From Gemmatimonadota bacterium (GTDB taxonomy: Bacteria; Gemmatimonadota; Gemmatimonadetes; Longimicrobiales; Gaopeijiaceae), in the NCBI GenBank assembly GCA_041390125.1, contig JAWKQN010000009.1:186001-250000 (forward strand): a DNA stretch of 64,000 nucleotides. The letters run 5' to 3'. The position numbers were made by a program, and so were the translations under genes. The notes under the pieces were generated by a model that was given only the letters and a program-made list of their open reading frames with translations, had not been told where the DNA came from and ran no database searches. The first letter of the stretch is position 1, and each line of letters starts with the position of its first letter. Shown one piece after another: positions 60,047 to 64,000 of this stretch.

Positions 60047-61132
60047 TCATTCCGCCTCCCCCACCCCTTCGGCCGCCAGCACCCGTCGGACGTAGGCCGC
60101 CCGGTGGGCATCGCATTCAGAAGGAGTCAGCTCCCGTCCAGCGGCCTCCTCGAGGTGGGCCGCCTGGGTGAAGATCATGATTTTGTTGAGCGTGTATACA
60201 CGGAGCCCAGGGAGTAGTTTCAGGCTGGCCCCCAGCCGAACCCCGCTCATGAGGTTCATCATTTCCTCGAAGGAAAGGGCCCGGGCGTAGCGGAGCAAGC
60301 CGTATGCCCGCCACAGCTTGTCGGCGGTCACCTGGGGGGCGTCCCGGAGCAGGATCTGGCGGGCGTGCAGCTCGTGCTGGATCACCTGCCCGATCATCCG
60401 TTCGAGGTGGTCGACCAGGTCCTCCTCGGTCTGCCCCAGGGTGGTCTGGTTGGACACCTGGAAGAAGTTCCCGACCACCTCCGACCCCTCCCCGTAGAGG
60501 CCCCGGAAGGTCAGTCCGACCTGGTTGAGCCCCTCCAGGACCTTGGCGATCTCCTTGGTCAGGACCAGGGCGGGCAGGTGCACCAGGACGGAGGCCCGCA
60601 GGCCGGTCCCGACGTTGGTCGGGCAGCTGGTCAGGAAGCCGAACTCGGGGTGGAACGCGAACGGGACCACGGCGCCGAGCTCCTCGTCGAGGCGGTCCAC
60701 CAGGCTCCAGGCCTGCTGGAGGCGAAGCCCCGAAAAGATCGCCTGGACACGGAGATGGTCCTCCTCGTTGACCATGATGGAGAACGGCTCCTCGGCCGAA
60801 AGCACCACGGCCGAGCCGCCGCCCGGACCCGTGTCCCGGAGCAGGTCCCGCGAGATCAGCCGCCGCTCCTGGAGCACCCTCCGGAGCCGGGGCTCGAGCC
60901 GTCCGATCTCCAGCACCTGGGCTCCCTCGAGGAGCGGCACCGGCCCCCGGGTCGCCTCCTGCACCCGGTCCAGCACCGCCTGGGTGTCCTCCGGGCGGGC
61001 CCGCTGGCCGAACCGGTGGCCCTGGACGTTGCGCGCGAGCCGGACCCGGGTGGACAGCACCACGTCCGCGTTCGGACCGCTCGCGTCCAGCCAGCCCAGG
61101 CCGGCGTCCGGCACGTAGCTCAGGTCGTCCAT
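60047..61132 (-). CDS. mcsB: Protein-arginine kinase McsB
   Basis: A 361-residue kinase of the ATP:guanido phosphotransferase fold that phosphorylates arginine side chains and so marks proteins for ClpC. It has STRVRLARNVQGHRF (ATP-binding), SCPTNVGTGLRASV (catalytic Cys loop) and the later LGASLKLLPGL. The C-terminal region after about 330 is the usual McsB extension. It follows mcsA by 31 bases. Confidence 0.95.
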   Translation of the reverse strand: MDDLSYVPDAGLGWLDASGPNADVVLSTRVRLARNVQGHRFGQRARPEDTQAVLDRVQEATRGPVPLLEGAQVLEIGRLEPRLRRVLQERRLISRDLLRDTGPGGGSAVVLSAEEPFSIMVNEEDHLRVQAIFSGLRLQQAWSLVDRLDEELGAVVPFAFHPEFGFLTSCPTNVGTGLRASVLVHLPALVLTKEIAKVLEGLNQVGLTFRGLYGEGSEVVGNFFQVSNQTTLGQTEEDLVDHLERMIGQVIQHELHARQILLRDAPQVTADKLWRAYGLLRYARALSFEEMMNLMSGVRLGASLKLLPGLRVYTLNKIMIFTQAAHLEEAAGRELTPSECDAHRAAYVRRVLAAEGVGEAE

Positions 61133-61163
61133 GCCCTGCCCCCCGGATCGTCCACGGCGCCCC

Positions 61164-61658
61164 TCAGGATGGCTCCAGGGCCCGGATCTGGTCCCGGATC
61201 TGGGCCGCCCGCTCGAAGTCCTCTCCGTCGACCGCGCGCTGCAGCTTGCGGCGCAGCCCCCGCAGCCGGCGCTCCCGGTCGGCCGAGGGGGCCTCGGGGC
61301 TGAGATAGACCTTGCCCACGTGCCGCGAGGATCCGTGCACCCGCCTCAGGAGCTTGCGCAGCCCGGCCTCGAAGGAGACGTAGCAGTGGGGGCACCCGAA
61401 GCGCCCGGTCTCGCGGAAGTCCGCCAGGGTCAGCCCACAGAACTCGCAGCGGCCGCTCAGGTCCGCCGACTGCCGCTCCGCCACCTCCCCCACCTGCTCC
61501 AGCAGGCTGGACAGCGCGAGGCTCGTCGGCGGCGGCTTCTCCACGCCCTTCTCGGCCGCGCACTTCTCGCACAGGTGCAGCGTGGTCATCTCGTTCTTCT
61601 CGATGTGCATGAAGTGCACGACCGCCTCGGCCGCGCCGCAGTTCTCGCAGGTCTTCAT
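61164..61658 (-). CDS. mcsA: McsA, activator of McsB
   Basis: A 164-residue zinc protein: Cys-x2-Cys pairs CENC, CEKC, CEFC and CPHC (two zinc sites), a linker, and a C-terminal UVR motif DGEDFERAAQIRDQI. It activates McsB and links it to ClpC. The ATG at 61658 overlaps the lolD stop (ATGA), so it is translated together with the lipoprotein exporter genes. Confidence 0.94.
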   Translation of the reverse strand: MKTCENCGAAEAVVHFMHIEKNEMTTLHLCEKCAAEKGVEKPPPTSLALSSLLEQVGEVAERQSADLSGRCEFCGLTLADFRETGRFGCPHCYVSFEAGLRKLLRRVHGSSRHVGKVYLSPEAPSADRERRLRGLRRKLQRAVDGEDFERAAQIRDQIRALEPS

Positions 61659-62353
61659 GCCACCTCCCCGAGCGCATGCAGCGTCCCGTCGCTCAGCTTG
61701 AGGGTCCGGTCCGCACGCCCCGCCAGGTCCCGGTTGTGCGTCACGATCACCATCGAGGTTCCCCGTTCGCTCCGGATGCGGAACAGGAGGTCGTGGAGCA
61801 GCGCGCTCGTCCGCTCATCCAGGTTGCCGCTGGGCTCGTCGGCCAGCAACACCGCCGGATCGTTGACCAGGGCTCGGGCCACGGCGACGCGCTGCTGCTC
61901 GCCGCCCGACAACTGCCACGGCTTGTGCTCCAGGCGTCGCTCCAGCCCGACCCAGCCCAGCAGCTCACGGGCGCGTTCACGCGCCTCGCGCTCCGGGGCT
62001 CCGGCGATGAGGGCCGGCATCATGGCATTCTCGAGCGCGGAGAACTCCCGCAGCAGATGGTGGAACTGGAACACGAACCCGATGGACCGGTTCCGCAACG
62101 CGGCGAGCGCCTGCGTATCGTGACCGTTCGCGCTCGCGCTCCCCACGCGGACCTCGCCCTGCGTGGGGCGGTCGAGGAGCCCCAGGATGTGGAGGAGCGT
62201 GCTCTTGCCGCACCCGCTCTCGCCCACGATGGCCACCGACTCCCCCCGGGCCACGCGCAGGTCTACCCGGCGCAGCACCTCGAGTTCGGAGCCGTCGCCG
62301 AGGGCGTAGCGCTTGGCCAGCTCGACGGCTTCGAGGGCCGGGACGTCACTCAT
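61655..62353 (-). CDS. lolD: Lipoprotein-releasing ABC ATPase LolD
   Basis: A 232-residue ABC ATPase: Walker A GESGCGKST, signature LSGGEQQRVAVARAL, Walker B VLLADEPSGNLD and the H-loop His in VIVTHNRDLA. Next to a LolC/E-type permease it powers release of lipoproteins from the inner membrane. The ATG overlaps the permease stop by 8 bases. The MacB/FtsE-type family is close, so the call leans on the neighbour. Confidence 0.92.
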   Translation of the reverse strand: MSDVPALEAVELAKRYALGDGSELEVLRRVDLRVARGESVAIVGESGCGKSTLLHILGLLDRPTQGEVRVGSASANGHDTQALAALRNRSIGFVFQFHHLLREFSALENAMMPALIAGAPEREARERARELLGWVGLERRLEHKPWQLSGGEQQRVAVARALVNDPAVLLADEPSGNLDERTSALLHDLLFRIRSERGTSMVIVTHNRDLAGRADRTLKLSDGTLHALGEVA

Positions 62354-63596
62354 GGCGGATGGCCTCGACCGGCTGCAGGCGTGACGCCTGCAGCGAGGGA
62401 TAGATCGTGGCCAGCAGCGAGATGAGGATGCTGCCGCCGACCGTCAGGGCCACGTCCCAGGGGTCGAGCGCCACGGGAAGGCGATCGAGCGTGTAGACGT
62501 CCGCCGGGAGGGTGATGATGGGAAAGCGCTTGAGCAACAGGGCCAGCACCACCCCGGCCCCGGCGCCCACCACGGTGCCGATCACGCCGATCCAGACACC
62601 CTGCAGCAGGAAGATCCGGAGGATCCCCTGGTCGGTCATGCCCATCGACTTCAGGATCCCGATCTCACGCGTGCGGTCGGCCACCACCATGACAAGCGTG
62701 CTGACGATGTTGAAGGCCGCGACGACCACGATGAGGAACAGGATCAACGCCATGGCCAGCTTCTCCAGCTTGAGCGCGGAGAAGAGGGAGCTGTTCTGCG
62801 TGATCCAGCTCTGTGCGAAATAGGGGAAGCCGAGCTTCTCGCCGACCGCATCTGCGACGGCATCCGCGGCGAAGGGGTCATCCACCTGCACGCTCACCCC
62901 GGAGACCTGGTCGTCCGCCACCAGGTCGAGCAGGCCCTGCACCGCCTCCAGGTCCGTGTAGGCGTTGCGCAGATCGTAGTCGTAGACCCCGGTCCGGACC
63001 GTTCCCTGGACCTCGAAGAGCCGGACGCGCGGTACGAGGTCCCCCAGCGGGCCCATGCGGGTGTTCTCCAGCGCGATCACCTGCACGGTGTCACCCGGGA
63101 ACAGGTCCATCCGGTTGGCCAGGCGCTCTCCCAGCACCACGCGTGGGAGGGTTCCGGTCCGCGGGGCGCCCAGCAGCTCGGGTCCGCTCAGACGTCGCTC
63201 GAGGTCGGAGACCGCACGGCCCTCGGTGTCCAGGGAGATCCCGTACAGGTCGGCCGGCTGTGCGTAGCCGGCCCGGCCGATCCCCACCTGGGTGATGACG
63301 AAGGGAGAGGCGGCCCGCACCCCCGGCAGGGTGCCCACGGAGTCGACGACCGTCCGCCAGCGATCCATCCGCAACGCCGAACCGTGCTGCAGGACCATCA
63401 CGTGGGGTGTCGACCCCAGGATCACGTCCCGGAGATCGCGTTGGGCGCCGTTCATCACCGCGAGCACCACGACCAGCGCGGTCACGCCCAGGGTGACACC
63501 GCCCAGGGCGATCCACGTGATGAGCGAGAGGAAGCGCCCTTTCCTGCGCGCTCCCAGATAGCGGCGGGCGACGTACCAGTCGAGCCGGTTGAACAC
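62346..63596 (-). CDS. lolC: Lipoprotein-releasing permease LolC/LolE
   Basis: A 416-residue permease: the N-terminal YVARRYLGARRKGRFLSLITW typical of LolC/E, one membrane helix, a periplasmic domain of about 220 residues, and three helices at the C-terminus (ILFLIVVVAAFNIVSTL). Only one permease is encoded, so it may act as a homodimer (LolF-like use). The GTG at 63596 is 9 bases from the lysS stop. Confidence 0.92.
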   Translation of the reverse strand: MFNRLDWYVARRYLGARRKGRFLSLITWIALGGVTLGVTALVVVLAVMNGAQRDLRDVILGSTPHVMVLQHGSALRMDRWRTVVDSVGTLPGVRAASPFVITQVGIGRAGYAQPADLYGISLDTEGRAVSDLERRLSGPELLGAPRTGTLPRVVLGERLANRMDLFPGDTVQVIALENTRMGPLGDLVPRVRLFEVQGTVRTGVYDYDLRNAYTDLEAVQGLLDLVADDQVSGVSVQVDDPFAADAVADAVGEKLGFPYFAQSWITQNSSLFSALKLEKLAMALILFLIVVVAAFNIVSTLVMVVADRTREIGILKSMGMTDQGILRIFLLQGVWIGVIGTVVGAGAGVVLALLLKRFPIITLPADVYTLDRLPVALDPWDVALTVGGSILISLLATIYPSLQASRLQPVEAIRHE

Positions 63597-63605
63597 CCTT
63601 CGTCC

Positions 63606-64000
63606 CTACGGCAGCGAGGCCGCGGTGTCGGAGGCGGCCGGATCGTCGGCTCCGTCGGAGCGCGTCTCCTCTCCCTCCTCGGGTCGCAGCGTCGGGAACA
63701 GGATCACGTCGCGGATGGAGCTCCGGTCCGTGAGCAGCATGACCAGCCGATCCACACCCACACCGACCCCCCCCGTCGGGGGCATCCCGTACTCGAGCGC
63801 GCGGATGTAGTCCTCGTCCAGCGCCTGCGCTTCGTCGTCGCCGGCTTCGCGCATGCGCACCTGCGCTTCGAAACGCTCGCGCTGCTCCGCGGGGTCGTTG
63901 AGCTCCGAGAACGCGTTGGCGAACTCCTCGCCGGCCACGAAGAGCTCGAAGCGCTCGGTCAGACCGGGTTCGGTGCGATGTGGCTTGGCCAGCGGGCTCA
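63606..64000 (-). CDS. lysS: Lysyl-tRNA synthetase, C-terminal part (cut by window edge)
   Basis: The last 130 or so codons of a class II tRNA synthetase. FELFVAGEEFANAFSELND is class II motif 2/3-linked sequence of LysS, and GVGVGVDRLVMLLTD with SIRDVILFPTLRP is motif 3. A 20-residue acidic tail follows. The start lies beyond position 64000. It heads the envelope operon as far as visible. Confidence 0.95.
   Translation of the reverse strand, partial: SPLAKPHRTEPGLTERFELFVAGEEFANAFSELNDPAEQRERFEAQVRMREAGDDEAQALDEDYIRALEYGMPPTGGVGVGVDRLVMLLTDRSSIRDVILFPTLRPEEGEETRSDGADDPAASDTAASLP

Noticed and set aside
57301..60171. A + strand open frame of 956 codons opposite clpC
   Set aside because: ClpC on the minus strand has all motifs intact; the opposite frame has no recognisable domain.
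1..64000. CRISPR arrays, insertion sequences, prophage, rRNA genes
   Set aside because: No regularly spaced repeats, transposase, integrase, phage structural genes or rRNA sequence were seen.

Overview
The window reads as chromosomal DNA from a very GC-rich, LPS-bearing (diderm) bacterium. The mix of traits fits Gemmatimonadota or a close relative: lipid A genes with an LpxC-FabZ fusion, BamA, Skp and LolCDE; a McsA-McsB-ClpC arginine-phosphorylation module; the bacillithiol enzyme BshC; N-acylornithine-type arginine synthesis; and many TPR lipoproteins. This placement is inferred from gene content, not from a marker-gene tree. GTG starts and 4-base GTGA/ATGA stop-start overlaps are very common, so translational coupling is the rule. 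I see no rRNA, insertion sequence, prophage or CRISPR array.

Layout. 0-5 kb: an anchored TPR protein, an Fsr-like MFS exporter, and on the + strand a gamma-glutamyltransferase lipoprotein and a DUF423 protein. 5-11 kb: an arginine operon on the minus strand (argR, an unassigned P-loop protein, argC, argD, argF', argB) behind a promoter that overlaps an 18-bp ARG-box-like palindrome. 11-16 kb: a kinase/aminotransferase-fold phospho-lyase fusion, and a divergent Ig-domain metalloprotease lipoprotein. 16-22 kb: a type IV pilus minor-pilin operon (FimT, PilV, PilW, PilX types) ending in a beta-propeller protein in the place usually held by PilY1, then tRNA-Arg(CCT). 22-26 kb: a hybrid histidine kinase with two kinase cores.

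26-33 kb: a tightly overlapped chain of housekeeping genes (YVQE radical-SAM protein, der, plsY, gpsA, MerR-type regulator, surE, pcm, VTT-domain membrane protein). 33-39 kb: a TPR protein, a BP74-like lipoprotein, a GMC dehydrogenase with its small Tat subunit, an M23 peptidase and a beta-barrel protein. 39 kb: a 52-residue ORF with a lasso-peptide-type leader, its own promoter region with an 18-bp palindrome and a strong downstream hairpin, and no recognisable maturation genes in the window. tRNA-Gly(CCC) and a TPR lipoprotein follow.

41-64 kb: a long minus-strand envelope region. Read in the direction of transcription it is lysS (partial), lolC/E, lolD, mcsA, mcsB, clpC, bamA, skp, lpxD, lpxC-fabZ, lpxA, a GnnA-like oxidoreductase, a 44-residue membrane microprotein, lpxB, an LpxJ-type acyltransferase, lpxK, rlmH, bshC, a small membrane coiled-coil protein, murJ and uvrC. 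It joins lipid A synthesis, outer-membrane protein assembly, lipoprotein export and protein quality control.

Most interesting points: the orphan lasso-type precursor; the unassigned P-loop gene coupled to argR and argC; the atypical substrate-site residue in ArgF'; the PilY1-position propeller protein; and McsAB-ClpC embedded in an outer-membrane biogenesis cluster.
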